Positions 1-9,618 are shown, counted from the stretch's first letter. The stretch is 48,571 bases of DNA from Candidatus Pseudoscillospira falkowii (GCA_904374485.1 CAJFFX010000008.1:1-48571); one strand, 5' to 3'. Made by a program: numbers and translations. The notes: generated from the sequence alone by a model not told the origin.

Positions 1-136
1 TGTAGGCATTGACCTTATTTTCAAAGGAGAAATCGGACAAGGTATTTCAATGTTCTTCTTTGCTGTTTTGATTGCAGTTTGTGTCTATATATGGCTAATG
101 ACAGGCTGGGTTAAGCATATAAAAGAGATGAAATAA
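1..136 (+). CDS. C-terminal fragment of an unidentified membrane protein
   Basis: An open frame runs in from the left edge (codons from base 2) and stops at TAA 134-136, giving about 44 residues. It has one clear hydrophobic segment (MFFFAVLIAVCVYIWLM) followed by a short basic tail ending KHIKEMK, so the protein ends with a membrane helix and a cytoplasmic tail. I do not recognise the family. The DNA is markedly AT-rich compared with almost all other coding sequence here, which hints at a different origin. The gene converges on the ybaB-dnaX unit and is followed by a long inverted repeat. Only the 3' end is in the window. Confidence 0.6.
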   Translation, partial: VGIDLIFKGEIGQGISMFFFAVLIAVCVYIWLMTGWVKHIKEMK

Positions 137-200
137 GTGAATCAAACGCAAGGCTCTTTCTGTCAGCGACAGAGGGAACCTTGCGTTTGTATATATTCAC
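137..200. repeat. Long nested inverted repeat after the left-edge gene
   Basis: Three nested pairings share one axis. The outer arms are GTGAAT (137-142) and ATTCAC (195-200), the middle arms AAACGCAAGG (144-153) and CCTTGCGTTT (179-188), and the inner arms CTGTC and GACAG around AGC. It starts directly after the stop codon at 136, so it may act as a transcription terminator, although no T-run follows. It may instead be the end of an AT-rich acquired segment. Confidence 0.6.
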
Positions 201-237
201 TAATAAACTTCAATTTTCCGTGAAATCACCACGTTCC

Positions 238-288
238 TTAAAAAGGGAGATCGCCGCCCGGCGGCGGTTTTGCGGCCGGGCGGCGATC
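238..288 (-). terminator. Rho-independent terminator of the dnaX-ybaB unit
   Basis: Perfect 14-bp arms GATCGCCGCCCGGC (249-262) and GCCGGGCGGCGATC (275-288) form a GC-rich stem. Read on the minus strand the hairpin is followed by CTCCC and a short T-run (plus-strand A-run near 240-244). It lies just past the ybaB stop. Confidence 0.85.
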
Positions 289-306
289 TTGTTTCTCTTT
301 GCGCTT

Positions 307-663
307 TTACAGGCCGAAGCCGCCCAGGTTCAGACCACCGGCGGCCTTGTTGACGGCGTTTTCCATGGCCTCGTCGGCCTGGCGCAGGGCCTCGTTCACC
401 GCCGAGAGCACCAGATCCTGGAGCATCTCCACATCTTCGGGATCCACGGTCTCGGGCTTGATTGCCACCGCCGTCAGTTCCTTCTTGCCGTTAGCCGTAG
501 CGCTGACTGCGCCGCCGCCCACGGAAGCCGTGAACTCCTGCTGCTCCACAGCCTCCTGGGCCGCCTTCACATCCTGCTGCATTTTCATGAGCTTCTGCTG
601 CATCTGCTGCTGTTGACGCAGCATGTTGCCGCCGCCGAAGCCGCCCTTGAATCCTTTTGCCAT
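307..663 (-). CDS. ybaB: YbaB/EbfC nucleoid-associated protein
   Basis: The 118-residue product has the usual size of the YbaB/EbfC family, small dimeric proteins that bind DNA and coat the nucleoid. It starts MAKGFKGGFGGGNMLRQQQQMQQKL, with the glutamine-rich N-terminal helix typical of the family, then the central beta-sheet and a C-terminal amphipathic helix (LVLSAVNEALRQADEAMENAV). A GAGGT ribosome site lies about 9 bases before ATG 663. It follows dnaX by 55 bp on the same strand, the classical dnaX-ybaB order (often with recR, which is absent here because the operon ends at the terminator downstream). Function is assigned by family and context. Confidence 0.93.
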   Translation of the reverse strand: MAKGFKGGFGGGNMLRQQQQMQQKLMKMQQDVKAAQEAVEQQEFTASVGGGAVSATANGKKELTAVAIKPETVDPEDVEMLQDLVLSAVNEALRQADEAMENAVNKAAGGLNLGGFGL

Positions 664-718
664 AAGACTGTTACCTCATTTCCTTTGAAAATAAAAACTG
701 GAAGATCAACAACGATCC

Positions 719-2518
719 TCACTGGATCTTAAAATTGTCAAAGCCCTGCATCTTGCTGAGAAGATGCTCCAGGGGCGTGCTCTCCTCCGCCGGCGCATCC
801 GGACGGGCGGGCCTCTTCTCCGCCGCAGCCGGCGCGGCAGCAGCGGGCCGGGCCGGCGACGGGCCAGTTTCCTTTGTCACCACCTGCACGGCGACGGCGC
901 AGCCCAGGACCTGGGCCGCGACCTCCCGGAACACTGCCAGCACGTCCTCCTTGGACAGGGTGTTCTTCACCAGGTCGTTATCGCATTCGATCAGCAGCTG
1001 ATCGCCCTCCAGGCGGCCGCCGGCCATATTCAAAAACGCGCGTTTGGCCATGGGCAGCCGGGCCTTGAACTGCTCCAGCAACTCCGGCCAGCGGTCGTCC
1101 ACCTCCCGCGGCGGCGGGGGCGGCGGCGTGTTGTCCCGAGGCACGGCGCGCACGCTTTCCGCCTTTTCCGGCGCGGCGTGGGCCTCCGGCCCGGGCGCGG
1201 CAAAGGCCGACAGCGCGTCCCCCGGCGCGCCGGGATCGTCCGCATCGGTGGGCATGGGCGGCTCCTCCCAGGGCGCGTCGTCCTCTGCGGGAGCATGCTC
1301 CGCAGGCGCAGCCGTCTGTTCCTCCCTATCGGCGGCGGGCGCCGCAGGGACGGCGCGCAGACCGCCGCGGGAAAGGTCTTCCATCGCCCGCTCAAGTTTT
1401 TTCACCCGGGCAGCCAGGGCAGTGAGATCGCCGCTCAGGCTCTGGTCGCACAGCTTCAGGATGCACAGTTCCGCGTCGGTGCGCAGGTTCGTGCTGCGCA
1501 GGAGGTTCGCGGAGGTATCCTGGAGCGTCGTCAGAACGGCGATCAGCCGCGTCGGGCTGACGCCCCGGCTCAGCGCCTCCATGGTTGCTTCGTCGTAACC
1601 GCCGGAAAGCAGGGCGCTGCCGCCCTTGGGGGCGGTCATGCGGATCAGGAGATCCCGGCCCAGGGTGGAAAGGCCGCTCAGCACGGCGCCCATATCCTTG
1701 CCGCCGGCATAGAGATCGTTCAAAAGGAGCAGCGCGCCCTGGGCGTCCTCGGCCAGGACGCGGCGCATGAGCTCCGCTGTCTGCAAATTTCCGGCCAGGC
1801 CCAGGGTATCCAGCACGGCGCGGGCGTCGATGACGCCGCCGGAGGCCGCGCACTGATCCAGCAGGCTCAGCGCGTCGCGCAGCGCGCCGTCGGCCAGCCG
1901 GCTCAAAAGCTCCGCCCCGTCCGCGCGCAGATCGATCTGCTCCTGGGCGGCCACATAGGCCAGGCGGCGCTGAATGTCCTCCGGCGTGATGCGCTTGAAA
2001 GAAAAGCGCTGGCAGCGGGAGAGGATCGTGGCCGGGACCTTGTGCAGCTCCGTGGTGGCCAGAATGAACATCAAATGCTCCGGCGGCTCTTCCAGGATCT
2101 TCAGCAGCGCGTTGAACGCGGAGGTGGAGAGCATGTGGACCTCGTCCACGATATAGACGCGCTTTTTCACATTGGCGGGGGCGTAGACCGCCTCGTCCCG
2201 CAAAGCGCGGATCTGCTCGACGCCGTTGTTGGAGGCGGCGTCCAGCTCCAGCACGTCGAGGAAACCGCCGCTTTCGATGCCGGTGCAGCTCGGGCAGCAG
2301 TTACAGGGGTTGCCGTCCACCGGGTGCTCGCAGTTGACGGCCTTGGCCAGGATCTTGGCGCAGGTCGTTTTGCCGGTGCCACGGGTGCCCGTGAACAGAT
2401 ACGCATGGGACAGCCGCCCCTCGGCCACCTGGCGCTTGAGGGTCTCGGTGATGTGGCTCTGGCCGATCACGTCTTCAAATGTTTTGGGCCGCCATTTGCG
2501 GTACAATGCCTGATACAC
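719..2518 (-). CDS. dnaX: DNA polymerase III subunits gamma/tau
   Basis: This is the clamp-loader ATPase of the replicative polymerase, 599 residues. Starting at GTG 2518 the protein begins VYQALYRKWRPKTFEDVIGQ, the conserved DnaX N-terminus. The start is supported by GAAGGAGG nine bases upstream; the longer frame from 2608 runs into the SRP RNA and is rejected. Walker A GTRGTGKT lies at residues 44-51, a four-cysteine zinc module at C63, C72, C75 and C78, and the DEVH box at 125-128. LATTE (sensor) and SRC (arginine finger region) motifs follow. Beyond about residue 370 comes a Pro/Ala-rich linker and a tau-like C-terminal domain. I saw no obvious A-run frameshift site, so a separate gamma form cannot be claimed. 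It shares a promoter with the SRP RNA. Confidence 0.96.
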   Translation of the reverse strand: MYQALYRKWRPKTFEDVIGQSHITETLKRQVAEGRLSHAYLFTGTRGTGKTTCAKILAKAVNCEHPVDGNPCNCCPSCTGIESGGFLDVLELDAASNNGVEQIRALRDEAVYAPANVKKRVYIVDEVHMLSTSAFNALLKILEEPPEHLMFILATTELHKVPATILSRCQRFSFKRITPEDIQRRLAYVAAQEQIDLRADGAELLSRLADGALRDALSLLDQCAASGGVIDARAVLDTLGLAGNLQTAELMRRVLAEDAQGALLLLNDLYAGGKDMGAVLSGLSTLGRDLLIRMTAPKGGSALLSGGYDEATMEALSRGVSPTRLIAVLTTLQDTSANLLRSTNLRTDAELCILKLCDQSLSGDLTALAARVKKLERAMEDLSRGGLRAVPAAPAADREEQTAAPAEHAPAEDDAPWEEPPMPTDADDPGAPGDALSAFAAPGPEAHAAPEKAESVRAVPRDNTPPPPPPREVDDRWPELLEQFKARLPMAKRAFLNMAGGRLEGDQLLIECDNDLVKNTLSKEDVLAVFREVAAQVLGCAVAVQVVTKETGPSPARPAAAAPAAAEKRPARPDAPAEESTPLEHLLSKMQGFDNFKIQ

Positions 2519-2549
2519 GGCAGCGCGCCTCCTTCCCGCGAAGTCCCGA

Positions 2550-2720
2550 AACAGGCGAAAAGCCCTGCGCAAGCATCCCCTTTCAGACTCGGCACCCTCG
2601 CGGCACATGGAAAATCCCGTTTAATGCTGCTCGGTTCCCCGCCTGACATGATTCGCAGGCATCCATTGCGCGAGACCGAAATTCCTGCCGTGAATGCTTG
2701 CGCAGGACTTTTCGCAAAGT
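2550..2720 (-). ncRNA. ffs: Signal recognition particle RNA (4.5S-like)
   Basis: The minus strand carries the SRP domain IV signature: stem AUG, loop UCAGG, stem CGG, tetraloop GGAA (2638-2635), stem CCG, loop AGCAG, stem CAU (2649-2624). A 22-bp base stem is formed by the 5' arm GCGAAAAGUCCUGCGCAAGC (about 2715-2692) and the 3' arm (2576-2555), with a single G-U wobble. The position directly upstream of dnaX matches B. subtilis and relatives. The RNA binds Ffh (with FtsY) for co-translational membrane targeting. The roughly 170-nt size is larger than the minimal form and shows no recognisable Alu domain. The mature ends are estimates. The 5' arm is duplicated upstream (see repeat). Confidence 0.88.
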
Positions 2721-2775
2721 GGCGCGAGACCGAAATTCCTGCCGTGAATGCTTGCGCAGGACTTTTCGCAAAGTG
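2668..2775 (-). repeat. Perfect 54-bp tandem duplication of the SRP RNA 5' arm
   Basis: Bases 2668-2721 and 2722-2775 are identical 54-mers. The dnaX-proximal copy supplies the 5' arm of the SRP RNA, and the distal copy starts about where transcription from the upstream promoter should begin. The primary transcript would therefore carry two interchangeable 5' arms for one 3' arm. Confidence 0.95.
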
Positions 2776-2780
2776 CTAAT

Positions 2781-2809
2781 AGTATACTATAAAGAATCGG
2801 ATTTTGCAA
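2781..2809 (-). promoter_or_regulatory. Strong sigma-A promoter of SRP RNA-dnaX-ybaB
   Basis: On the minus strand TTGCAA (2809-2804) is followed after exactly 17 bp by TATACT (2786-2781). Initiation is expected near 2774-2775, the first base of the duplicated SRP arm. No other promoter is visible before dnaX, so RNA and mRNA probably share it. Confidence 0.85.
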
Positions 2810-2823
2810 GGCAAAATTTTGCC

Positions 2824-2871
2824 GAAAAAGAAGCGGACGGGAGAACGGCGCTGCCGTTCCCCGTCCGCTTT
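2824..2871 (-). terminator. Rho-independent terminator of the SLH-protein operon
   Basis: Minus-strand hairpin with arms AGCGGACGGG-AACGGC and GCCGTT-CCCGTCCGCT, followed by CTTTTT. It starts a few bases after the SLH gene stop and ends just before the -35 box of the SRP RNA promoter. Confidence 0.9.
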
Positions 2872-2874
2872 GCG

Positions 2875-5142
2875 TCATTTTGCCTGCTGCACCACGACGA
2901 TGCGGATCTTCTGGCCCGCGTTGTCGTAATAAAGGTCCGCCGTATTGGCGAAGGCCCTGCCCTCGGCGACGGTCATCCAGCTGTCGGTGGTGCGGTTGTA
3001 GCACACCGCGTTTTCCGCCACGGGATAGGTCACACCCTTCCAGGTGACGGACTTGCCGCCGTTCCAGGCTGTGTTGGGCACGGCGGAAAGCTTTGTCATG
3101 GCGGCCGTTCCGGCCAGGCGGGTGCCGCTCTGGCTCTTATAAAAGGCCAGGCCGCCGAAATCGCCGTTTCGGTATCCGCCGCCGCACTCGGCCTCGGCGG
3201 AATAGAGGACCTCGCCCCGCTTCGTGCCGTAGGCGATCTTGATGCGGGCGTTGGCCAGGAACTCTCCGTCCTCGGTGGTCTGGGCCGGGGTGAAGACATA
3301 GCGGCCGTAGAGATAGCCGTCGCCGGTGACGTTGTCCAGCACCAGCACATCTACTTTGCCGGAGGAATCCTTCCCGGCATAGACGATGTCGCTGGCGGGG
3401 ACCTGGGCGCGGCTGATGTCGGAAATCTGCACGGAGACCAGGGGACCGCTGCCCACCTTGTCGTAAATACGCACGTTGGCCGCCAGGGGCGTATCGCCCA
3501 CCCGGCGCGCCGCCGTGTCCAGCGCGCCCCGGACGCCGCCGGAGGTCACCCGGCTCAGGGAGATCTGGTCTCCCTTCTGATAGGAGGTGACGCGCACCAG
3601 CTGGCCCTCGTACTGGCCCGCAGTATTCTCGCTGAGCTTCGGATTGCCCTTGATCGTCAGGCCGCACAAGAGCTCCACCGTGGCCGCGTTGGCGCTGACG
3701 CTCGTGACAATACCCACGGCATTGCCCCGGACCTTCTTGGGGTCCACGACGCCGGCAATCTGGTGGTCCTCCGTCAGCAGCAGCGTCACCTGCTGGCCGA
3801 TGCGGAAGTCCGCCGCGCTTTCGGCGGCGCAGGGCAGCACCGGGAAATCATGGCCCAGCACCGTCATGGTCTGGGGCGAGTTGGGGTTAGGCACGGCGTC
3901 GGCGTAGTAGCCGGTCAGGCGCACATCGCTGATGCGGATGGTGTTCGTGGCGGCGTCGTAGGTAGCCACGTCGTACTCCTGCAGATCGGCGGCCGTGGCC
4001 GGCGCGCCGTTTTTATAGATCTGATAGTTGGTGGAATCCGTCAGGCGCTCAAAGCCCGCAGTGCTCCCCTGGCGGGATACGACCACGGCGTCGGCGGCCA
4101 CAGAGCCGCTGATGAACAGATAATCCAGTTCGCCGGCGGCGGTGAAATAAAGAGTGGCGGCCATGCCCGGGCGCAGGTCCGGCTGGGCCTCGCCGTAGGT
4201 GCGCTTTTCGCCGCGGTAATAGGTGGTCACGGCGGAGCGCACCGCATGGCGGCGGCCCGTGGAATCCGTCAGGCCGTCCTGGGCAAATTCGGACACGGTG
4301 ACAGTCTGCCGGCTGCCGCCCCGGTCGGGCAGGAAGGTCAGCACCCGGCCGTTTGCGTCCAGCAGCAGCGCGCCGCGGCGGCCCGCCAAGGTGGCATCCG
4401 CCTTCTCCCCCGCCGTTTTATAGATCCCGTCCTCGGTCTGCACGGCGCCCTTCGTGCCGTCCGCCGCCGTGGCGCTGACGGAGAGCAGAACGGTGCCCTG
4501 CTTCAGCGTGCCGCGCTTTTCGGCGTACAGCCCGCCGTCTTTGCGCTCCGTGCGCAGCAGATTGCAGAACAGCCGGGCGGCCTGGGCGCGGGTCACCTTG
4601 TCGCCGGCGGCCAGGGACACGCCCTCGGTCAGGCCCTTCTCCGCCGCCGTGTTCAGATAGCCCTGGGGCCAGACGGCGCCCACGTCGCTGTCGCTGTAGC
4701 CCAGCATGCGCATGAGGATCGTCACCGTCTGGCCGAAGGTGATCTCCTCGTCGGGGTGGAATTTCCCGTCGGGATAGCCAGAAAGGAGTTTTTCCTCCCC
4801 CCGCACCGCCAGGTTCACATAGCCCGCCGCCCAGTGGGAGGCGCGCACGTCGGGGAAGATCGTATAGGTCTGGTACTGGCCCGCAGCCCCCTCTTTGCCC
4901 TGCATGACCACCGCCATTTTGCAGAACTGGGCCCGGGTCAGCGTGCCGCCGGGCCGGAAAGCGCCGTTTCCGACGCCGTCCACCACGCCCAGCATGCGCA
5001 GCACCTCCACATTTTCCGCCGTCGCGTCGTCGGCGATGTCCGAAAAGGACGCCGCCGCAGGGGCGGAAACCAGGCCCGGCAGCAGCGAAGCCGCCAGGGC
5101 CAGGGCCAGGACGCAGGATAGAATACGTTTTACATTCATCAT
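2875..5142 (-). CDS. Secreted S-layer-homology (SLH) domain protein
   Basis: A 755-residue exported protein. The start at ATG 5142 (or the adjacent ATG 5139) follows AAGGAG and gives a signal peptide: MMNVKR, a hydrophobic core (ILSCVLALALAASLLPGLV), then APAAA. SLH modules follow: FSDIADDATAENVEVLRMLG with TRAQFCKMAVV (about 30-75), FPDVRASHWAAGYV with FGQTVTILMRMLGY, and a third ending TRAQAARLFCNLL. SLH domains tether proteins to pyruvylated secondary cell-wall polymers. The remaining 550 or so residues are beta-rich repeats with no catalytic motif I recognise. It is the last gene of the HlyD/MacB-type unit, 12 bp after the permease, so it may be a cargo or surface partner of that transporter (inference). 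Confidence 0.88.
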   Translation of the reverse strand: MMNVKRILSCVLALALAASLLPGLVSAPAAASFSDIADDATAENVEVLRMLGVVDGVGNGAFRPGGTLTRAQFCKMAVVMQGKEGAAGQYQTYTIFPDVRASHWAAGYVNLAVRGEEKLLSGYPDGKFHPDEEITFGQTVTILMRMLGYSDSDVGAVWPQGYLNTAAEKGLTEGVSLAAGDKVTRAQAARLFCNLLRTERKDGGLYAEKRGTLKQGTVLLSVSATAADGTKGAVQTEDGIYKTAGEKADATLAGRRGALLLDANGRVLTFLPDRGGSRQTVTVSEFAQDGLTDSTGRRHAVRSAVTTYYRGEKRTYGEAQPDLRPGMAATLYFTAAGELDYLFISGSVAADAVVVSRQGSTAGFERLTDSTNYQIYKNGAPATAADLQEYDVATYDAATNTIRISDVRLTGYYADAVPNPNSPQTMTVLGHDFPVLPCAAESAADFRIGQQVTLLLTEDHQIAGVVDPKKVRGNAVGIVTSVSANAATVELLCGLTIKGNPKLSENTAGQYEGQLVRVTSYQKGDQISLSRVTSGGVRGALDTAARRVGDTPLAANVRIYDKVGSGPLVSVQISDISRAQVPASDIVYAGKDSSGKVDVLVLDNVTGDGYLYGRYVFTPAQTTEDGEFLANARIKIAYGTKRGEVLYSAEAECGGGYRNGDFGGLAFYKSQSGTRLAGTAAMTKLSAVPNTAWNGGKSVTWKGVTYPVAENAVCYNRTTDSWMTVAEGRAFANTADLYYDNAGQKIRIVVVQQAK

Positions 5143-5153
5143 TGCTTCTCTCC

Positions 5154-6340
<1,187 letters not shown>

Positions 6341-6344
<4 letters not shown>

Positions 6345-7036
6345 AGCCAATCCACCTCCTGCAGGCGGTCCTCCACGATCTTCCCGTCGGAAACGCGCAC
6401 GATGCGCCGGGCCGTGGCGGCGATACCGTTGTCGTGGGTGATAAGGATGATCGTGCTCCCCTCCCGGTTGAGCTGCCGGAGAAAGGCCAGCACCTCCTGC
6501 CCCGTTTTGGAGTCCAGAGCGCCGGTGGGCTCGTCGGCCATGATGATGGGCGGGCGGGTGGCGATGGCCCGGGCGATGGCCACCCGCTGCTGCTGGCCGC
6601 CGGACATTTCCGCGGGTTTGTGGCCGCCGCGGCCGCCCAGGCCCACCCACTCCAGCGCCTCGCGGGCGATCTTCGCCCGCCGGGACGGCCCGATGCCCTG
6701 ATAGATCAGGGGCAGCTCCACATTCTCCAGGGCCGTCAGCTCCGGGATCAGATTGTAGCCCTGAAAAATAAAGCCGATCTGCTTGTTGCGGATATGGGAA
6801 AGCTGCCGGTCGGTCATCTCCAAGACGTTTTCGCCGTCCAGCCAGTAGTCGCCGTAAGTGGGGATATCCAGGCAGCCCAGCACGTTCATCATCGTGGACT
6901 TGCCGCTGCCCGAAGCCCCGGCGATGGCCACGAATTCGCCCCGGTCGATGGAAAGGCTCACACCGTCCAGGGCCCGCACCTCGCTCTCCAGACCTTCGCC
7001 GTAGATTTTATAGATGTGCGAAAGGCGTATCAGCAT
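6341..7036 (-). CDS. MacB/LolD-type ABC transporter ATPase
   Basis: A 231-residue nucleotide-binding protein with Walker A GASGSGKST at 40-48, Q-loop in FIFQGYNL, signature MSGGQQQR, Walker B IIMADEPTGALD and the switch histidine in LITHD. The pattern and length fit the MacB/LolD/FtsE subgroup, which pairs with FtsX-like permeases. GGAGG lies just upstream of ATG 7036. It follows the HlyD gene by 10 bp and overlaps the permease by 4 bp, so the three are translated as one unit. Confidence 0.95.
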
Positions 7037-7046
7037 AGGGACCTCC

Positions 7047-8774
7047 TCAATACATCTCCGGGTACAGCACCTGCTGGAACACCTCCGTGCCCACTTCCAC
7101 GCCGCTGAGGATCTCCACGTTCTGGGTGTCGGAAATACCGGTCTGCACGATCACGGGGTAGTAGCCCTTTTCCGGCACGCCCTCCACGGGGATCTCCAGA
7201 TCGATGGCGTTTTCCGGCCGTGTATCGGCGCGGACAAAGACCACGCTGCGGGTGCCTTCTGCCGTTTCCACCGATTTCACCGCCTGGATGGGCAGCACCA
7301 TGCAGTCCGTGCTCTGGCTGGCCACCAGGTTGTAGCTGGCGTAGCTGCCAGCCATCAGGGCGCCGTCGCTGTTGTCGATGCTGACCACCACCGGGAATTT
7401 CGCCACGCCGTTTTCCGTTTTGCTTGTCAGGCTGACGGAGGTCACCTCGCCCTGGCGCTGGGTGCCCCACTGGTCGATGTCCACGCTCATTCCCTCGGTG
7501 ATATAGGAGATGTTCCGCTCGTCCACCAGGATATCCAGCAGGATCGTGTCCGTATTGGCCACCACAGCCACGGTGCTGCCGGTGGCGATCTCGTCGCCGG
7601 GGGACGCCGAAATAGACATCACTTTGCCGGTGATGGGGGAAATGCCGTTGAGCAGGTCCAGGGCCTTCTTCGCCTCGTCCAGATTTTTCTGGGCGGTCTT
7701 GATGCGGTTGTCCATTTCAAAAATGGCCGTGTCGTTTTCGCCCCCGTCCATGACCAGCAGCACGTCGCCGGCGGCCACCGGCGCGTAATTGCGCAGATTC
7801 ACGGACCGGGCCGCGCCGCCGACCTTCGTGGTGATGACGGTGGCGCGATTGTATTCCAGCTTGCCGGCCTCGTAGGGGTACAGCGTTTCGCCGCCCACGG
7901 TCAGCGTCGCGCTGGCGTCCACGCCGGCGGCGAGGGTGCCGGGATTGTTTATCACAAAATCCACCTCAAACAGCTTCGTCCCCTCGGGGCTGATGCGCTC
8001 CACCATGTGGATCTCCGAAACCGTGGCGGGGATGGACGCCATGAAGGATGGGATAGAAACCTGGGCGCTCTGGCCTGTTTTGATGGTTTTGGCGTAGGCG
8101 TAGCTGAAATACTGACGCAGCTTCATTTTCGAATCGTCCACCACCGTGGCGATGGCGGTGCCGCTGCTCACCGTGTCGCCCACCTGGATCGCCGGCGCGT
8201 CGGCGGCCAGGGAGATCTTGCCGGCGTGGGGCGCGCGCACCGTCAGGTTCGCCCGGGCCTCCATCAGCTTTTCCTTTTCCTTGCTGCAGCTGTCCAATTC
8301 CTTCTGGGCCGCGGTGTACGCCTCCTCGGCGGCGTCGCTGTGGATCTTATACAGGGGCTGGCCCGCCTCCACCGTGTCGCCCTCCCGGACGTAGACGTCC
8401 TGCACCGTGCCCGAAGCGGTGACGGTCAGGCTGGCGCTCTCCTTGGCCCGGGCCAGGCCCTCGCCGGAAACGGTGCTGGTGATGGAACCCACGTCCACCA
8501 CCGCCGTCAGCACTTCGCCTGTGCCGCTGCCACCGCCGAAAAAGCGCATTCCGCCCCAAACGACGGCGGCCAGCACCGCCGCCGCGGCGCACAGGGCAGC
8601 GGCAATCGCCGCGATTCTCTTCTTGCTCCGGGGCAGCTTCCGCTTCCGCGCCGGCATCCGCATTTCCCCGTCCTCCGGCGGCGGCAGCGGCTCCGCCGCG
8701 CCGGGCGCGGCGGCCGTCTCCGGCTCTGCCGCGGGGATGTCCTGCGTCCCTTCCCATTTCTTTTCGTCCGCCAT
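7047..8774 (-). CDS. HlyD/MacA-type periplasmic-adaptor-like protein
   Basis: A 575-residue membrane-fusion-type protein. ATG 8774 (MADEKKWEGTQDIPA) preceded by AGAGG is the best start. A cytoplasmic acidic/proline-rich segment and a basic patch (ARKRKLPRSKKR) lead into a single membrane helix at about 55-75. After it come the barrel-sandwich (biotinyl-lipoyl-like) halves around VSGEGLARAKESASLTVTASGTVQDVYVREGD and a second half with ISPITGKVMSISASPGDEI. In Gram-positive bacteria such adaptors work with MacB-type ABC proteins in export across one membrane. First gene of the unit ending in the SLH protein. At 575 aa it is longer than the usual 350-450, apparently because of two lipoyl-like segments. 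Confidence 0.85.
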   Translation of the reverse strand: MADEKKWEGTQDIPAAEPETAAAPGAAEPLPPPEDGEMRMPARKRKLPRSKKRIAAIAAALCAAAAVLAAVVWGGMRFFGGGSGTGEVLTAVVDVGSITSTVSGEGLARAKESASLTVTASGTVQDVYVREGDTVEAGQPLYKIHSDAAEEAYTAAQKELDSCSKEKEKLMEARANLTVRAPHAGKISLAADAPAIQVGDTVSSGTAIATVVDDSKMKLRQYFSYAYAKTIKTGQSAQVSIPSFMASIPATVSEIHMVERISPEGTKLFEVDFVINNPGTLAAGVDASATLTVGGETLYPYEAGKLEYNRATVITTKVGGAARSVNLRNYAPVAAGDVLLVMDGGENDTAIFEMDNRIKTAQKNLDEAKKALDLLNGISPITGKVMSISASPGDEIATGSTVAVVANTDTILLDILVDERNISYITEGMSVDIDQWGTQRQGEVTSVSLTSKTENGVAKFPVVVSIDNSDGALMAGSYASYNLVASQSTDCMVLPIQAVKSVETAEGTRSVVFVRADTRPENAIDLEIPVEGVPEKGYYPVIVQTGISDTQNVEILSGVEVGTEVFQQVLYPEMY

Positions 8775-9073
8775 AAAAACATACCTCTCGATCTTCGTAG
8801 TCCGCCCCGCCGCGGCGGGACGCCGGGCAGCCTGTCGGCCGCGCCCGGAAAAGTGTATTATCAGAAATAACACAGTCCCCCTGGCGCATTCAAGCACAAA
8901 AAGTACAAATAGATACAAAACGGTAACATTTCCCGGCCTTCGCTTTTCTGTTTGCAAAAAATCGAAACTTTTTCTGCGTAAACAAATATTTTTCCGCATT
9001 TTCTCTATACAAACGGCAACAAAGCGAGTATTCTATAAGAGATTCTTAAATTTATGACTCTGGAGGGATCTTC
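8775..9073. other. Divergent intergenic region, AT-rich, no gene seen
   Basis: The 299 bp separate the HlyD gene (-) from the thioesterase gene (+). The DNA is AT-rich between 8870 and 9055, as expected for two divergent promoters. The only minus-strand candidate I can build is TTGAAT, 17 bp, TTATTT, near 8892-8864, which is weak. TATTCT near 9030 could be a -10 box for the plus strand, but has no convincing -35. No small gene or structured RNA was recognised. Confidence 0.4.
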
Positions 9074-9538
9074 ATGTCCGAAACCATCGAGGAACGCCAG
9101 GCGCGGATGGAGGCCGTCCTGCGCGCCGGCGCGAAGCATGTGCGCGAGGACCTGGCCGGCACCATCAACAGCTGGCTGGCGCCCGTTTTTGAATCATGTG
9201 ATGCCGAGAGCGGCACCTACACCTGCTTTTTCGCCATGCGCAAAGAATATGCCAACCCCAGCGGCGTCGTGCTTCACGGCGGCCTGACCGCCGTGCTGTT
9301 CGACAGCGCCATGGGCCACCTGTCCCGTTTTTACGCCGGGGGCATGACGCCCACCATTTCGCTGAACCTGTCCTATCTGCGGCCCGTGCCCGTGGACCGG
9401 CCGATCTTCATCCGCTCCCACATGGACAAGCCCGGCAGTCTGGCCAACTACCTCTCCGCCGTGGCCTACACCGCTGACGCCCCCGACAAGATCCTGGCCA
9501 CCGCCACCGGCGTCTACCTGAGCCAAAACCGGCAGTAA
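9074..9538 (+). CDS. PaaI-type hotdog-fold thioesterase
   Basis: A 154-residue protein of the PaaI/YdiI hotdog family, which hydrolyses acyl-CoA thioesters. The family signature is visible: NPSGVVLHGGLTAVLFDSAMG (helix with the HGG loop and catalytic acidic residue) followed by TISLNLSYLRPVPVDRPI (central strand). GGAGGG precedes ATG 9074. It stands alone between a divergent transporter operon and the convergent mreB, so its pathway cannot be inferred from neighbours. Confidence 0.85.
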   Translation: MSETIEERQARMEAVLRAGAKHVREDLAGTINSWLAPVFESCDAESGTYTCFFAMRKEYANPSGVVLHGGLTAVLFDSAMGHLSRFYAGGMTPTISLNLSYLRPVPVDRPIFIRSHMDKPGSLANYLSAVAYTADAPDKILATATGVYLSQNRQ

Positions 9539-9562
9539 AAAACGGCCGCAAGCCTTTCTTGA

Positions 9563-9614
9563 AAACAAAAGCGCCGGAGCATCCCAAAGGGATGCTCTGG
9601 CGCTCTGTTTTTTT
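9563..9614. terminator. Bidirectional terminator between thioesterase gene and mreB
   Basis: Stem arms AGCGCC-GAGCATCCC and GGGATGCTC-GGCGCT (9570-9604) around AAA. T7 follows on the plus strand (9608-9614); on the minus strand the stem is followed by TTTTGTTTT. It can end both convergent units. Confidence 0.92.
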
Positions 9615-9618
9615 GTCG

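Noticed and set aside
2519..2608. Longer dnaX start at 2608
   Set aside because: The added residues are encoded by the SRP RNA 3' arm and show no DnaX similarity. GTG 2518 has an ideal ribosome site and gives the conserved N-terminus.
2668..2775. CRISPR-like repeat
   Set aside because: There are only two directly adjoining copies with no spacer and no cas genes. They correspond to an SRP RNA arm.
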